From Acidimicrobiales bacterium (GTDB lineage: Bacteria > Actinomycetota > Acidimicrobiia > Acidimicrobiales > JAUJNH01): a stretch of DNA of 64,000 nt. This document shows, in pieces, positions 1 through 13,098 of the stretch. The notes under the pieces were generated by a model. It did not search any database and was not told where the DNA came from. It saw only the letters and a list, made by a program, of their open reading frames with translations. Positions within the stretch are counted from its first letter, which is position 1, and every line of letters begins with the position of its first letter. The stretch lies in contig JAUJNH010000002.1 of assembly GCA_030448245.1 (NCBI GenBank), positions 337,632-401,631 of the forward strand. Direction: 5' to 3'. A program made the translations under genes and the position numbers.

Positions 1-246
1 CGCCTCCCGCAGGTCCTCCTGAACGTGCGAGTGAACGGCTCGGCCAAGGAGGCCCTGGCCGCCTCCGACGTGGTGAAGGCGGCCGTGGACGCGGTCCAGT
101 CGGAGCTGGGCGAGCGCGGCCGCGTCCTCCTGCGGCCGAGCGGCACCGAGCCGCTGGTCCGGGTGATGGTCGAGGCGCCGAGCGACGGCCAGGCCACCGA
201 TGCGGCCCGCCGCATCGCCGAGGTGGTCCAGGCCACGCTGGCCTGA
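1..246 (+). CDS. glmM: phosphoglucosamine mutase, C-terminal fragment
   Basis: The last 81 codons of a gene that begins before the window. GlmM converts glucosamine-6-phosphate to glucosamine-1-phosphate on the way to UDP-GlcNAc for peptidoglycan. The visible part reads from the PQVLLNV segment to the phosphate-binding loop RPSGTEPLVRVMVE, which is the conserved C-terminal domain 4 signature of the phosphohexomutase family. It lies 90 bp upstream of glmS, the enzyme that makes its substrate, and this pairing supports the call over other phosphohexomutases. The catalytic serine lies outside the window and cannot be checked. Confidence 0.93.
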   Translation, partial: RLPQVLLNVRVNGSAKEALAASDVVKAAVDAVQSELGERGRVLLRPSGTEPLVRVMVEAPSDGQATDAARRIAEVVQATLA

Positions 247-336
247 CCTGACCCCCAGCCGCTGTGGGGGCCGTCGCTCGCCGGAGGTGTTGCTCCCGAC
301 GAACCAGGGAGTCGCCAGGGCGTTAGCCTGGCCGGC

Positions 337-2193
337 ATGTGCGGGATCATCGGAGGCACCGGCGAGACGCCCGTCCTCCCTCTCCTGGTCGAGGGGCTGC
401 GGCGTCTCGAGTACCGGGGCTACGACTCGGCGGGGATCGCCCTGCCCGCCCACGGCACCATCTGGCGCCGGCGCAAGGCGGGGGGGACCCGCTCGATCAG
501 CGAGCTGGGTGAGGGGGTGGGCGACGCGCCGCCGGGGATCACCTGCGGGATCGGCCATAGCCGCTGGGCCACCCACGGTGCCCCCACCGAGGTCAACGCC
601 CACCCCCACACCGACGCCTCGGGCCGGCTGGCCATCATCCACAATGGCATCCTCGAGAACTTCCGCGAGCTCACCCACGACCTGCCCCGGCGCGGCGCCG
701 AGCTGGTGTCGGAGACCGACACCGAGGTCCTGGCCCACCTGATCGCCGCCGAGGTGGCGGGCGGGGCGGGGCTGGCCGACGCCGTGCGGACCTGCCTGCG
801 CAGGGTCGAGGGGAAGTTCGCCATCGCCGTCATCCATGCCGACGAGCCCGACCTGATCGTGGCCGCCCGCCGGAGTTCGCCGCTGGTGTGCGGCACCGAC
901 GCCACCACGGCCTACCTGGCCTCGGACATCCCGGCCATCCACGGCAAGGCCGACCGGTTCTACGTCATCGACGACGACCGTGTGGTCGAGCTGACGCCGG
1001 GCGCCATCCGGGTCACGGACCTGCAGGGCTCCGAGCTGGTGCCCGAGGAGCGTGAGGTGACCTGGGACCTGGCCGCGGCCGAGAAGGGCGGCTACCCCGA
1101 CTTCATGTCGAAGGAGATGTACGAGCAGCCTGCGGCGGTGCGCGACACCCTCCTCGGCCGCATCGTGCAGGGCCGGATCGCCCTCGACCAGGTGCGGCTC
1201 TCCGACGAGGACCTTCGCATGATCGACAAGGTCTACGTGGTGGCCTGCGGCTCCAGCTACCACGCCGGGCTGGTCGGCAAGCAGGCCATCCAGCACTGGT
1301 GCCGGCTGCCGGTCGAGGTGGAGATCGCCAGCGAGTTCCGCTACCAGGACCCGGTCCTCGGCCGCACCAGCCTGGTCGTCGCCATCAGCCAGTCGGGCGA
1401 GACGATCGACACCCTCGAGGCCGTGCACCACGCCAAGCAGCAGGGCGCGCCGGTGCTCGCCGTCTGCAACGTGGTCGACTCCTCGATGGCCCGGGACGCC
1501 GACGCCGTGCTCTACACGCGGGCCGGCCCGGAGATCGGCGTCGCCTCCACCAAGTGCCACCTGGCCCAGCTGGTGGCCATGCAGGTGCTGGCGCTGTACC
1601 TGGCCCAGGTGCGGGGCACCAGCTACCCGGAGGAGGTGGCCGAGCGGCTCGGTCACCTCGAGCAGATCCCCCAGCGGGTCGCGGCGGCGCTCGAGTCGGC
1701 CGACACGGTGAAGGGCATCGCCTCGGCCCCGGACGTCCGCGACGCACGGGACTTCTTCTTCCTCGGGCGGGGCGTGGGCCGGGCCGTGGCCCTCGAGGGG
1801 GCCCTCAAGCTGAAGGAGATCAGCTACCTGCGGGCCGAGGGGTACCCGGGTGGCGAGCTGAAGCACGGCCCGATCGCCCTGATCGAACCCGGGACGGTGG
1901 TGGTGGCGGTCGCCACCCGCAGCCGACTCGCGGGCAAGGTCCTGTCCAACGTCGAGGAGGTGAAGGCCCGAGGGGCGACGGTGGTCCTGGTGGTGGACGA
2001 GCGCGATGTCGACGTGCCGGCCGTGCGCAAGCTGGCCGACCACATCATCCCCCTGCCGGGCACCGGCCACGAGCTGTTCCAGCCCATCGTCGATAACATC
2101 CCGCTGCAGCTGTTCGCCTACGCCCTGGCCACGGCCCGGGGCAACGACGTCGACAAGCCGAGGAACCTGGCCAAGGTCGTCACCGTCGAGTAG
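337..2193 (+). CDS. glmS: glutamine--fructose-6-phosphate aminotransferase
   Basis: Makes glucosamine-6-phosphate from fructose-6-phosphate and glutamine, the first step of amino-sugar synthesis. The 618-residue protein has the normal family length. It starts MCGIIGG, so Cys2 becomes the N-terminal nucleophile of the class II glutaminase domain (about 2-225). RRLEYRGYDSAG and HSRWATHG are family signatures. Two SIS domains follow, the first around VVACGSSYHAG near residue 297, and the protein ends DKPRNLAKVVTVE, the standard catalytic C-tail. No glmS ribozyme is apparent in the 90 bp upstream, as expected outside Firmicutes. Confidence 0.98.
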   Translation: MCGIIGGTGETPVLPLLVEGLRRLEYRGYDSAGIALPAHGTIWRRRKAGGTRSISELGEGVGDAPPGITCGIGHSRWATHGAPTEVNAHPHTDASGRLAIIHNGILENFRELTHDLPRRGAELVSETDTEVLAHLIAAEVAGGAGLADAVRTCLRRVEGKFAIAVIHADEPDLIVAARRSSPLVCGTDATTAYLASDIPAIHGKADRFYVIDDDRVVELTPGAIRVTDLQGSELVPEEREVTWDLAAAEKGGYPDFMSKEMYEQPAAVRDTLLGRIVQGRIALDQVRLSDEDLRMIDKVYVVACGSSYHAGLVGKQAIQHWCRLPVEVEIASEFRYQDPVLGRTSLVVAISQSGETIDTLEAVHHAKQQGAPVLAVCNVVDSSMARDADAVLYTRAGPEIGVASTKCHLAQLVAMQVLALYLAQVRGTSYPEEVAERLGHLEQIPQRVAAALESADTVKGIASAPDVRDARDFFFLGRGVGRAVALEGALKLKEISYLRAEGYPGGELKHGPIALIEPGTVVVAVATRSRLAGKVLSNVEEVKARGATVVLVVDERDVDVPAVRKLADHIIPLPGTGHELFQPIVDNIPLQLFAYALATARGNDVDKPRNLAKVVTVE

Positions 2194-2230
2194 CGCGGGC
2201 CGCCCGGTCGGCAGGCGTAGCGTCTTGCGG

Positions 2231-2583
2231 GTGATCGGGGTTGGGATCGACGCCGTCGACGTGGCCCGCTTCTCGCTGGTGCTGGGCCGGCGGCCCGGCT
2301 TCGAAGAACGGGTGTTCACGGTGCTGGAACGTTCCAGCTGTGGCGGCGTCCCGAGCCGGTTGGCCGCCCGCTTCGCCGCAAAGGAGGCCACGATGAAGGC
2401 GCTCGGCGTGGGCCTTGGCGCCTTTGGCTTCCACGACGTCTGGGTCGAGCGGCAGCCCTCGGGCCGGCCCCTGCTCAGGGTGACGGGCCGGGCCGCCGAG
2501 CTGGCCGCGGCGGCCGGCGTGCGCCGGTGGCACGTGTCCCTGACGCACACCGAGGTGGTGGCCGAGGCGGTGGTGGTGGCCGA

Positions 2584-2587
<4 letters not shown>
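2231..2587 (+). CDS. acpS: holo-[acyl-carrier-protein] synthase
   Basis: Transfers 4'-phosphopantetheine from CoA to the serine of acyl carrier protein. The GTG start at 2231 gives 118 residues, the usual AcpS length. The N-terminus VIGVGIDAVDVARF holds the Mg-binding Asp motif, and ARFAAKEATMKALG is the conserved second motif with its catalytic Glu and Lys. The segment between them (ERSSCGG...) is a little divergent from the usual ER-YC. The stop overlaps the next start by 4 bp (GTGA), so it is probably translated together with nnr. Confidence 0.93.
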
Positions 2588-3984
<1,397 letters not shown>

Positions 3985-4012
3985 AGGGGCTGCCGATGCA
4001 CGGCGGGAAGCA

Positions 4013-5131
4013 ATGAGTGTGAGGTTCACCTGGGCGGAGGTCGACGCCGGGGCGATCACCCACAACGCCCGCGAGCTCACGAGGCTGGCCGGCCGGGCCC
4101 AGCTGCTCGCCGTGGTCAAGGCCTTCGGCTACGGGCACGGCGCGGCGGGGGCGGCCGAGGCCGCGCTGGCCGGCGGGGCGACGTGGCTCGGGGTCGCCCT
4201 GGTCGAGGAGGGCGAGGCGCTGCGTCGGGCGGGGATCACCGCTCCGCTGCTGGTGCTGTCGGAGCCCCGACCGTCGGCCATGCCCGCCGTCGTGGCGTCC
4301 GGCCTGCGGCCGACCATCTACACCGAGGAGGGGGTCGACGCCGCCGCCAGGGCGGCGGCCGGGCTGCCCTCGCCGCTGCGGGTGCACGTGAAGGTGGACA
4401 CGGGGATGCACCGGGTGGGAGCCACCCCGGACGCCGCCGTCCGGCTGGCGCAGGCGGTGGCCGAGCGCCCGGAGCTGCACTTCGAGGGCCTGTTCACCCA
4501 CTTCGCGGTGGCCGACCAGCCCGAGCTGGCCGAGCACACCGCCGCCCAGGTGGCGAGCCTGCGCCAGGTGGCCGCCAGCCTGGCCGGGCTCGGGGTGCGG
4601 CCCGACCTGCTCCACGCCGCCAACTCGGCCGGGCTCCTGGCCCATCCCGATGCCCGCCTCGACCTCGTGCGCTGCGGCATCGCCCTCTACGGCCTGGCGC
4701 CGGCGCCGGCGCTGGCCGGCGTGGTGGACCTCCGCCCCGCCCTGTCGCTGAAGGCCGAGGTGTCGTTCGTGAAGCCGCTGGCCGCCGGGGAGGCTGCGTC
4801 CTACGGCCTGTGCTGGGCGGCGCCGGCCGACACCGTCGTGGCCACCGTCCCCATCGGCTACGCCGACGGCGTGCCCCGCAGCTACGGCGTCCGGGGCGGC
4901 CGGGTGCTGATCGGCGGCCGGCGCTGCCCGGTGGTCGGGACCGTGACCATGGACCAGCTGCTGGTCGACTGCGGGCAGGAGAGCCCGGTCGAACGGGGCG
5001 ACGAGTGCGTGCTGATCGGCCGGCAGGGCGATGAGGAGGTCACCGCCTGGGAGTGGGCCGAGCGGGTGGGCACCATCGCCTACGAGGTGGTGTGCGGCCT
5101 GTCGTCGCGCGTGCCCCGGCTGTGGTCCTAG
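4013..5131 (+). CDS. alr: alanine racemase
   Basis: PLP enzyme that supplies D-alanine for peptidoglycan. At 372 residues it has family length. The PLP lysine is K36 in AVVKAFGYGHG. The canonical motif is AVVKADAYGHG, so two positions after the lysine differ while YGHG is kept. VKVDTGMHRVG and the substrate-side motif TVPIGYADGVPRSYG are present, as is VGTVTMDQ. It sits 28 bp after nnr and just before the tsaE-tsaB-rimI-tsaD group, a common actinobacterial order. Confidence 0.96.
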   Translation: MSVRFTWAEVDAGAITHNARELTRLAGRAQLLAVVKAFGYGHGAAGAAEAALAGGATWLGVALVEEGEALRRAGITAPLLVLSEPRPSAMPAVVASGLRPTIYTEEGVDAAARAAAGLPSPLRVHVKVDTGMHRVGATPDAAVRLAQAVAERPELHFEGLFTHFAVADQPELAEHTAAQVASLRQVAASLAGLGVRPDLLHAANSAGLLAHPDARLDLVRCGIALYGLAPAPALAGVVDLRPALSLKAEVSFVKPLAAGEAASYGLCWAAPADTVVATVPIGYADGVPRSYGVRGGRVLIGGRRCPVVGTVTMDQLLVDCGQESPVERGDECVLIGRQGDEEVTAWEWAERVGTIAYEVVCGLSSRVPRLWS

Positions 5132-5145
5132 CGTGGCTCACCCGA

Positions 5146-5652
5146 ATGGTCGCCTCGCCGCCGGTCACGGCATCGTCCGACTCGCCGGGGCGCACCCGGT
5201 CGCTGGGGGCGGCCCTCGCCGCCCACCTGCAGCCGGGCGACGTGGTGCTCGTGTCGGGCGAGCTCGGGGCCGGCAAGACGGTGCTGGTGCAGGGCATGGC
5301 CGCGGCGCTGGGGGTCGTCGAGCCCGTCACCTCGCCCACCTTCGCCCTGCTCCACGAGCACCAGGGGACACGGCTGCGCCTCCTCCACGCCGACGCGTGG
5401 CGCCTGTCGTCGCCGGCCGAGGCGGTCGACCTGGCGCTCGCCGAGGAGGTGGGCGACGGGCGCACGGCCCTGGTGGTCGAGTGGGGCGAGCTGGCGGCGG
5501 CCGCCCTCCCGGGCGACCACCTGCGCATCCTCATCGAGCCCGGGCAGGGCGAGGAGGACCGCACGCTCCACCTGTTCCTCATGGGGCCCAGCTGGGAGGG
5601 CCGCCGGGACGTCCTGCTGGCTGGCCTCCCCACCGCGGGCGGCCCCGGGTGA
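5146..5652 (+). CDS. tsaE: tRNA threonylcarbamoyladenosine biosynthesis ATPase TsaE
   Basis: ATPase partner of TsaB and TsaD in making t6A37 on ANN-decoding tRNAs. The P-loop GELGAGKT is at about residues 38-45, followed by PVTSPTFALLHEH, the switch-like TsaE signature, and HADAWRL. The chosen ATG at 5146 gives 168 residues. Longer in-frame starts run back into alr. Its stop overlaps the tsaB GTG, which fits one translational unit for the t6A complex. Confidence 0.94.
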   Translation: MVASPPVTASSDSPGRTRSLGAALAAHLQPGDVVLVSGELGAGKTVLVQGMAAALGVVEPVTSPTFALLHEHQGTRLRLLHADAWRLSSPAEAVDLALAEEVGDGRTALVVEWGELAAAALPGDHLRILIEPGQGEEDRTLHLFLMGPSWEGRRDVLLAGLPTAGGPG

Positions 5653-6335
5653 CGCTGCTCCTCGCCATCGAGACCGCCACGCCCCGCTGCTCGGTGGCCG
5701 TGGGCCACGAGGGAGGGCTGCTGGCGTCGTTCTCGGTCGACCGCGACCGGCGCCACGTCGAGGCGCTGGCGCCGGCGGTCGCCGAGATCAGCCGCGCCGC
5801 CGGGGTGGTCCTCGGCGACCTCGACGGCGTCGCCGTCGACGTCGGTCCGGGCCTGTTCACCGGCATGCGCGTGGGCATCGCCACCGCTCAGGCCCTGGGT
5901 GTGGCGCTGGGGATCGGGTTGCACCCGGTGCGGTCCCTCGACGTGCTGGCCCACCCCTTCCGTCACGCCGGCTGCCCGGTGGCGTCGGTGGTCGACGCCA
6001 GGCGGGGTGAGGTCTTCCGCTCGCTCCACCAGGCCGGTGCCGAGGTCGTCCCGCCGGGCTGCTCCACCCCTTCGGCGCTGGCCGCCGAGCTGGCCGAGCT
6101 CGGTCGCTGCCTTGCGGTGGGCGACGGCGCCGAGCGCCACCGGGCCCTGCTCGCCACCGTCGGCGGCGTCGAGGTGGTCGCGGCCATGCCGTCGGCCGAG
6201 TCGGCGCTCGAGCTGGCGCTGGCGGCGGTGGCGGCCGGCGCCGCCGCGCTCGACCCGGGCCAGGTCCAGGCGCTGTACCTGCGGGCGCCCGACGCCCGGG
6301 CCAACTTCGCCGTGCTGGCCGGAGGGCGCGGCTGA
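5649..6335 (+). CDS. tsaB: tRNA threonylcarbamoyladenosine biosynthesis protein TsaB
   Basis: Actin/HSP70-fold partner of TsaD in t6A synthesis. The GTG at 5649 overlaps the tsaE stop and gives 228 residues starting VTLLLAIETATPRCSVAV. The nucleotide-like motif AVDVGPGLFTGMRVGIATAQ is the TsaB/YeaZ signature. Its C-terminal part is variable in the family, as here. The stop and the rimI start share one base (TGATG), a further sign of coupled translation. Confidence 0.94.
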   Translation: MTLLLAIETATPRCSVAVGHEGGLLASFSVDRDRRHVEALAPAVAEISRAAGVVLGDLDGVAVDVGPGLFTGMRVGIATAQALGVALGIGLHPVRSLDVLAHPFRHAGCPVASVVDARRGEVFRSLHQAGAEVVPPGCSTPSALAAELAELGRCLAVGDGAERHRALLATVGGVEVVAAMPSAESALELALAAVAAGAAALDPGQVQALYLRAPDARANFAVLAGGRG

Positions 6336-6901
6336 TGGCGGTCCGGCCCGAGGAGCAGCTGCCGCCGGCCGAGGACCTGGGGGTGCAGGTGGTTCCGATG
6401 CGGCGCCGCCACCTGCGCTCGGTCCTGCAGATCGAGGCCCAGGTGTACCCGAGGCCGTGGACGCTGGGGCTGTTCCTGTCCGAGCTGAACCTGCACGCGG
6501 CCCGGTCCTACTTCGTGGCCCGGGCCGAGGGCCGGGTGGTGGGCTACGGCGGCCTGATGTTCAGCCTCGAGGACGCCCACATCACCACCCTGGCCGTCGA
6601 CCCCCGGTGGCAGCGCCGCAAGCTCGGCCAGCGCCTGATGGTGGTGCTGGCTCGTGAGGCCGTGCGTCGGGGGGCGAAGAACCTCACGCTCGAGGTGCGC
6701 GTCTCGAACGGGCCGGCCCAGGGCCTCTACCGCCGCTTCGGCCTGGCGCCGGCCGGGATACGCAAGGGCTACTACGTCGAGTCGGGCGAGGACGCCATCG
6801 TCATGTGGGCCCACGGGATCGACGACGAGGCGTACTCCGACCGCCTCCGGCGGCTCTGGGCCGACATCCCCGGCCCCACCCTGGTCGAGCACCCCAGGTG
6901 A
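6335..6901 (+). CDS. rimI: ribosomal protein S18-alanine N-acetyltransferase
   Basis: GNAT-fold N-terminal acetyltransferase. In this gene neighbourhood it is normally RimI, which acetylates ribosomal protein S18 or other N-termini. Within 188 residues the core runs from VVPMRRRHLRSVLQIEAQVY to the acetyl-CoA pyrophosphate loop VDPRWQRRKLGQRLM, then LEVRVSNGPAQGLYRRFG. An N-terminal extension of about 20 residues precedes the GNAT fold. Substrate specificity cannot be read from sequence; the call rests on fold plus placement between tsaB and tsaD. Confidence 0.88.
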   Translation: MAVRPEEQLPPAEDLGVQVVPMRRRHLRSVLQIEAQVYPRPWTLGLFLSELNLHAARSYFVARAEGRVVGYGGLMFSLEDAHITTLAVDPRWQRRKLGQRLMVVLAREAVRRGAKNLTLEVRVSNGPAQGLYRRFGLAPAGIRKGYYVESGEDAIVMWAHGIDDEAYSDRLRRLWADIPGPTLVEHPR

Positions 6902-7941
6902 GCGCCACGCCCCGGCTCCTGCTCGGCATCGAGACCAGCTGCGACGAGACGGCCGCCGCCGTGGTCGAGGACGGCCGCCGCACCCTGTCGTCGGTGGTCA
7001 GCAGCCAGGTCGAGCTGCACGCCGAGTTCGGGGGTGTGGTCCCCGAGATCGCCGGCCGGGCCCACCTGGCCCGCATCGTCCCGGTGGTGCGGGCCGCCCT
7101 GGCCGAGGCGGGCGTCGAGCGGCCGGCCCGGCAGCTGGCGGCCGTCGCCGCCACCACCGGCCCTGGCCTGGTCGGCGCCCTGCTGGTCGGGGTGGCGTCG
7201 GCAAAGGCGCTGGCCCTGGCCTGGGAGCTGCCCTTCGTCGGGGTCAACCACCTCGAGGGCCACCTCTACGCCTCGTTGCTCGAGGACCCGACCTTCGAGC
7301 CGCCCATGGTGGTGCTGCTCGTCTCCGGGGGTCACACGCTCCTCGTCCACGTGGCCGCCCCGGGCCGGTACCGGCTGCTCGGGCGGACCATCGACGACGC
7401 CGCGGGCGAGGCGTATGACAAAGTCGCCCGCATGTTGGGTCTCGGCTATCCCGGCGGCCCTCCACTGGACCGGCTGGCCGCCATCGGTGACCCGGGCATC
7501 GTGCGCTTCCCGCGGGGCCTGGCCGACGAGCCCGGCTGCGACCTCTCCTTCAGCGGGCTGAAGACGAGCGTGCTGCGGTGGGTGCGGGCCCACCCCGAGG
7601 CGGCCGTGGCCGACGTCGCCGCCGCCTTCCAGGAGGCCGTGGTCGACGTGCTGGCCCTGAAGCTGCGGCGGGCGGCTGCCCTGGTGCACGCCCCAGCGGT
7701 GTGCTTGGCCGGCGGGGTGGCCGCCAACTCGGCCCTGCGGGCCCGGGTCGCAGCCGACGCCGAGGCCGACGGCCGCCGCTGCTTCCTGCCGAGCCGGGCC
7801 ATGTGCACCGACAACGCAGCGATGGTGGCGGCGGCGGGGTGGTGGCGCTGGCGGGCCGACGGGGCCACCCCCCTCGACGCCCCGGCCGATCCCAACCTGC
7901 GCCTGCGCTTCGAGGCCGAACCCGTCGGGGCGGCCCGGTGA
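6898..7941 (+). CDS. tsaD: tRNA N6-adenosine threonylcarbamoyltransferase TsaD
   Basis: Catalytic subunit that transfers the threonylcarbamoyl group to A37 of tRNA. The GTG at 6898 overlaps the rimI stop and gives 347 residues. It starts with LLLGIETSCDETAAAVV and contains the metal-binding H-x-E-G-H as H118, E120 and H122 in VNHLEGHLYAS. VSGGHTLLV and DDAAGEAYDKVARMLG are also family motifs, and CLAGGVAANSALR lies near the C-terminus. The GTGA overlap at its own 3' end leads into a small membrane gene. Confidence 0.97.
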   Translation: MSATPRLLLGIETSCDETAAAVVEDGRRTLSSVVSSQVELHAEFGGVVPEIAGRAHLARIVPVVRAALAEAGVERPARQLAAVAATTGPGLVGALLVGVASAKALALAWELPFVGVNHLEGHLYASLLEDPTFEPPMVVLLVSGGHTLLVHVAAPGRYRLLGRTIDDAAGEAYDKVARMLGLGYPGGPPLDRLAAIGDPGIVRFPRGLADEPGCDLSFSGLKTSVLRWVRAHPEAAVADVAAAFQEAVVDVLALKLRRAAALVHAPAVCLAGGVAANSALRARVAADAEADGRRCFLPSRAMCTDNAAMVAAAGWWRWRADGATPLDAPADPNLRLRFEAEPVGAAR

Positions 7942-8126
7942 CCCCGCTCTGGCGGTCCCTCAGCGCGGTGGCGGCGCTGGTCGCCGGGTTCACCATCCCC
8001 ATCCTCCTGCTGGTCGTCTACTTCGGCGTGAAGGAGATGGGCCCCATCGCGGTCACGGGTCTGATCGCCCTGTCGGGCGCGGTGACGGTGCTCTACCTGG
8101 TGGCCTCTGGTCGCTTGCGGTTCTGA
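7938..8126 (+). CDS. small two-helix membrane protein
   Basis: A 62-residue protein read from a GTG that overlaps the tsaD stop by 4 bp. It has two hydrophobic stretches, about residues 10-32 (VAALVAGFTIPILLLVVYFG) and 38-58 (AVTGLIALSGAVTVLYLVAS), separated by a short charged loop (VKEMG). I do not recognise a family. The stop-start overlap with tsaD and the codon usage, typical of the neighbouring genes, support translation. It ends about 17 bp before the groES operator, so it closes the upstream operon. Confidence 0.6.
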   Translation: MTPLWRSLSAVAALVAGFTIPILLLVVYFGVKEMGPIAVTGLIALSGAVTVLYLVASGRLRF

Positions 8127-8142
8127 GCCGAAGGGCCTACGG

Positions 8143-8169
8143 TTAGCACTCGCCTGTCGAGAGTGCTAG
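8143..8169 (+). promoter_or_regulatory. CIRCE operator (HrcA binding site)
   Basis: TTAGCACTC, nine spacer bases, then GAGTGCTAG. This matches the CIRCE consensus TTAGCACTC-N9-GAGTGCTAA at all but the last base. CIRCE is the operator of the heat-shock repressor HrcA. It lies about 50 bp before groES, whose ribosome site GGAGG (8206-8210) precedes the ATG by 7 bp. The hrcA gene is not in this window. Confidence 0.95.
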
Positions 8170-8183
8170 CAAGCACCCGACCA

Positions 8184-8192
8184 GAGTGCTAG
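8184..8192 (+). promoter_or_regulatory. extra CIRCE half-site
   Basis: A second exact GAGTGCTAG, 14 bases after the complete CIRCE and in direct repeat with its right half. No matching left half (TTAGCACTC) stands 9 bases before it, although GCTAGCAAGCAC precedes it. It may be a decayed second operator or chance; functional binding is untested. Confidence 0.5.
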
Positions 8193-8217
8193 TCAGCTTG
8201 CCTATGGAGGATTCGAC

Positions 8218-10178
<1,961 letters not shown>

Positions 10179-10207
10179 GAAAGCGCCCACGGCGCAACAC
10201 CCGCGAA

Positions 10208-10233
10208 GGAGGCCGGCGGCAACGCCGGCCTCC
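10208..10233 (+). terminator. hairpin after groEL
   Basis: An 11-bp perfect inverted repeat, GGAGGCCGGCG and CGCCGGCCTCC, around a GCAA loop. It lies 29 bp after the groEL stop and before guaB. There is no T-run after it, as is common for high-GC actinobacterial terminators. Its placement between two separately regulated genes supports a terminator role. Confidence 0.7.
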
Positions 10234-10250
10234 GGCGCGCCTGCGAGTAG

Positions 10251-11762
<1,512 letters not shown>

Positions 11763-11789
11763 CCCGCCTCGCTCGATGGAGGACAGCCG

Positions 11790-12683
11790 ATGAGCGCCAC
11801 CCCGACGGGGACGGCTGCCGCCCGTTGGGCCGAAGCCCTGGCCGCCTGGGCCGTGCCCCAGCACGTCCTCGACGCCGCTCCCGAGGGGCCGTGGCGCTTC
11901 CCGCCGTCGCTGTTCGCCTGGACGCCGGAGCGGGCGGCGGCCGAGCGGCCCCAGCTCACCCCCTCACGCCGGCGAGCCCTCGAGGCGCTCCCGGACGGCG
12001 GGTCGGTGCTGGACGTGGGTGCCGGGGGCGGCCGGGCCAGCCTGCCTCTGGCCCCTCCGGCCGGGCTGGTGGTCGCCGTCGACCCGAGCGCCGAGCTGCT
12101 GGCCGCCTTTTCCGATGCCGCCCACCGCGAGGGGGTGGCCCACCGTCCGGTTCAGGGCCAGTGGCCGGACGTGGCCGGCGAGGTGGAGCCCCAGGACGTC
12201 GTGGTGTGCCACCACGTCGTCTACAACGTCGCCGACCTCGTGCCGTTCGCCCGGGCCCTCACCGAGCGCGCCCGCCGCCGGGTGGTGGTCGAGCTCACCG
12301 TCGAGCATCCGGCCTCGAACCTCAACCCGGCGTGGCGGGCCATCCACGGCCTGGAACGGCCCACGTCGCCCACCGCCAGCGATGCGCTGGCCGTGTTCGA
12401 GGAGATGGGTCTGGCCGTGCGGTCGGAGCGGGCGGAGCGGGTGGTGGCGGGGGGGCCGGACCGGGCCGAGCTCGTGGCCTTCGCCCGGCGCCGCCTGTGC
12501 GTCGGCCCTGAGCGCGACGCCGAGATCGACGAGGTGCTCGGCCCGGACTTCGAGCGCCCCATCCGCCAGGTGGTGACGGCCTGGTGGGACGGGCAGGCGG
12601 GCCCCGCCGGGCCGTCGGCGTCGCCGGCGGAGCGCGAGGTCGACGCGGCGGTGGTCGGGCCCTACGGGACGTTCGAGGGCTGA
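11790..12683 (+). CDS. class I SAM-dependent methyltransferase
   Basis: 297 residues with a Rossmann methyltransferase core. Motif I is VLDVGAGGGRASLPLAP, followed by an acidic residue at the end of the next strand (VVAVDPSAELL). A VVCHHVVYNVADLVPFARAL segment matches motifs IV-V. The long N-terminus and the tail after residue 230 are not recognised. Substrate unknown. It starts 27 bp after guaB with a GGAGGAC-type ribosome site near 11777. Its 3' end overlaps the convergent DUF3052 gene by about 22 bp. Confidence 0.8.
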   Translation: MSATPTGTAAARWAEALAAWAVPQHVLDAAPEGPWRFPPSLFAWTPERAAAERPQLTPSRRRALEALPDGGSVLDVGAGGGRASLPLAPPAGLVVAVDPSAELLAAFSDAAHREGVAHRPVQGQWPDVAGEVEPQDVVVCHHVVYNVADLVPFARALTERARRRVVVELTVEHPASNLNPAWRAIHGLERPTSPTASDALAVFEEMGLAVRSERAERVVAGGPDRAELVAFARRRLCVGPERDAEIDEVLGPDFERPIRQVVTAWWDGQAGPAGPSASPAEREVDAAVVGPYGTFEG

Positions 12684-13066
12684 CCCCGCAGCTCCCTGCG
12701 GACCACCAGCTTCAGGCCGCTCCACACCTCGTCGACCGCGCAGACCTTCACGTCCACCAGGCCGGTGGGCAGCACCACCTCGCGGATCACGTCCTCGGTG
12801 ATGTCGGTCGGCACCTTCGACGCCCGCTTCGGCCAGCACACCCACAGCGCCGCCCGCCGGCTCGCCGGCGGCCCGGAGGGCGGGAAGCCGGCGCTCGAGC
12901 GCCGCCCGCTCGGTGGTGAAGTACAGGACCACGTCGGCTGGCTCGGCAGGCGACGTCGGACGGGGATGCCGGGCAGGAGCCCGTCGGGCCCGCCCAGCTG
13001 CACGACCACGTGCCCGTCCTTGATGCCGAGCTTCTGGACCAGCGGCGTTCCGGAGTAGCCCGCCAC
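12662..13066 (-). pseudogene. DUF3052 family protein, frame disrupted twice
   Basis: A DUF3052-like protein (about 135 residues, function unknown, common in actinobacteria) is readable only across frames. The N-terminus AGYSGTPLVQKLGI is in one frame. The middle, ADVVLYFTTERAALERR, is in another. The end, LWVCWPKRASKVPTDITEDV to KVCAVDEVWSGLKLVVRREL, is back in the first. The shifts fall near 12945 and 12850-12860, in GC-rich runs, and restore the frame. Everything else in the family pattern is intact. Either two base-calling indels or a recent compensated pair explains this. The start taken is GTG at 13066. Confidence 0.78.
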
Positions 13067-13098
13067 AAGCTCGCGACGATAGGGCTGGTCCCCGCCCC

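Noticed and set aside
247..336. glmS ribozyme or riboswitch upstream of glmS
   Set aside because: The 90-bp gap is too short for the ribozyme core and shows no matching structure; the element is known mainly from Firmicutes.
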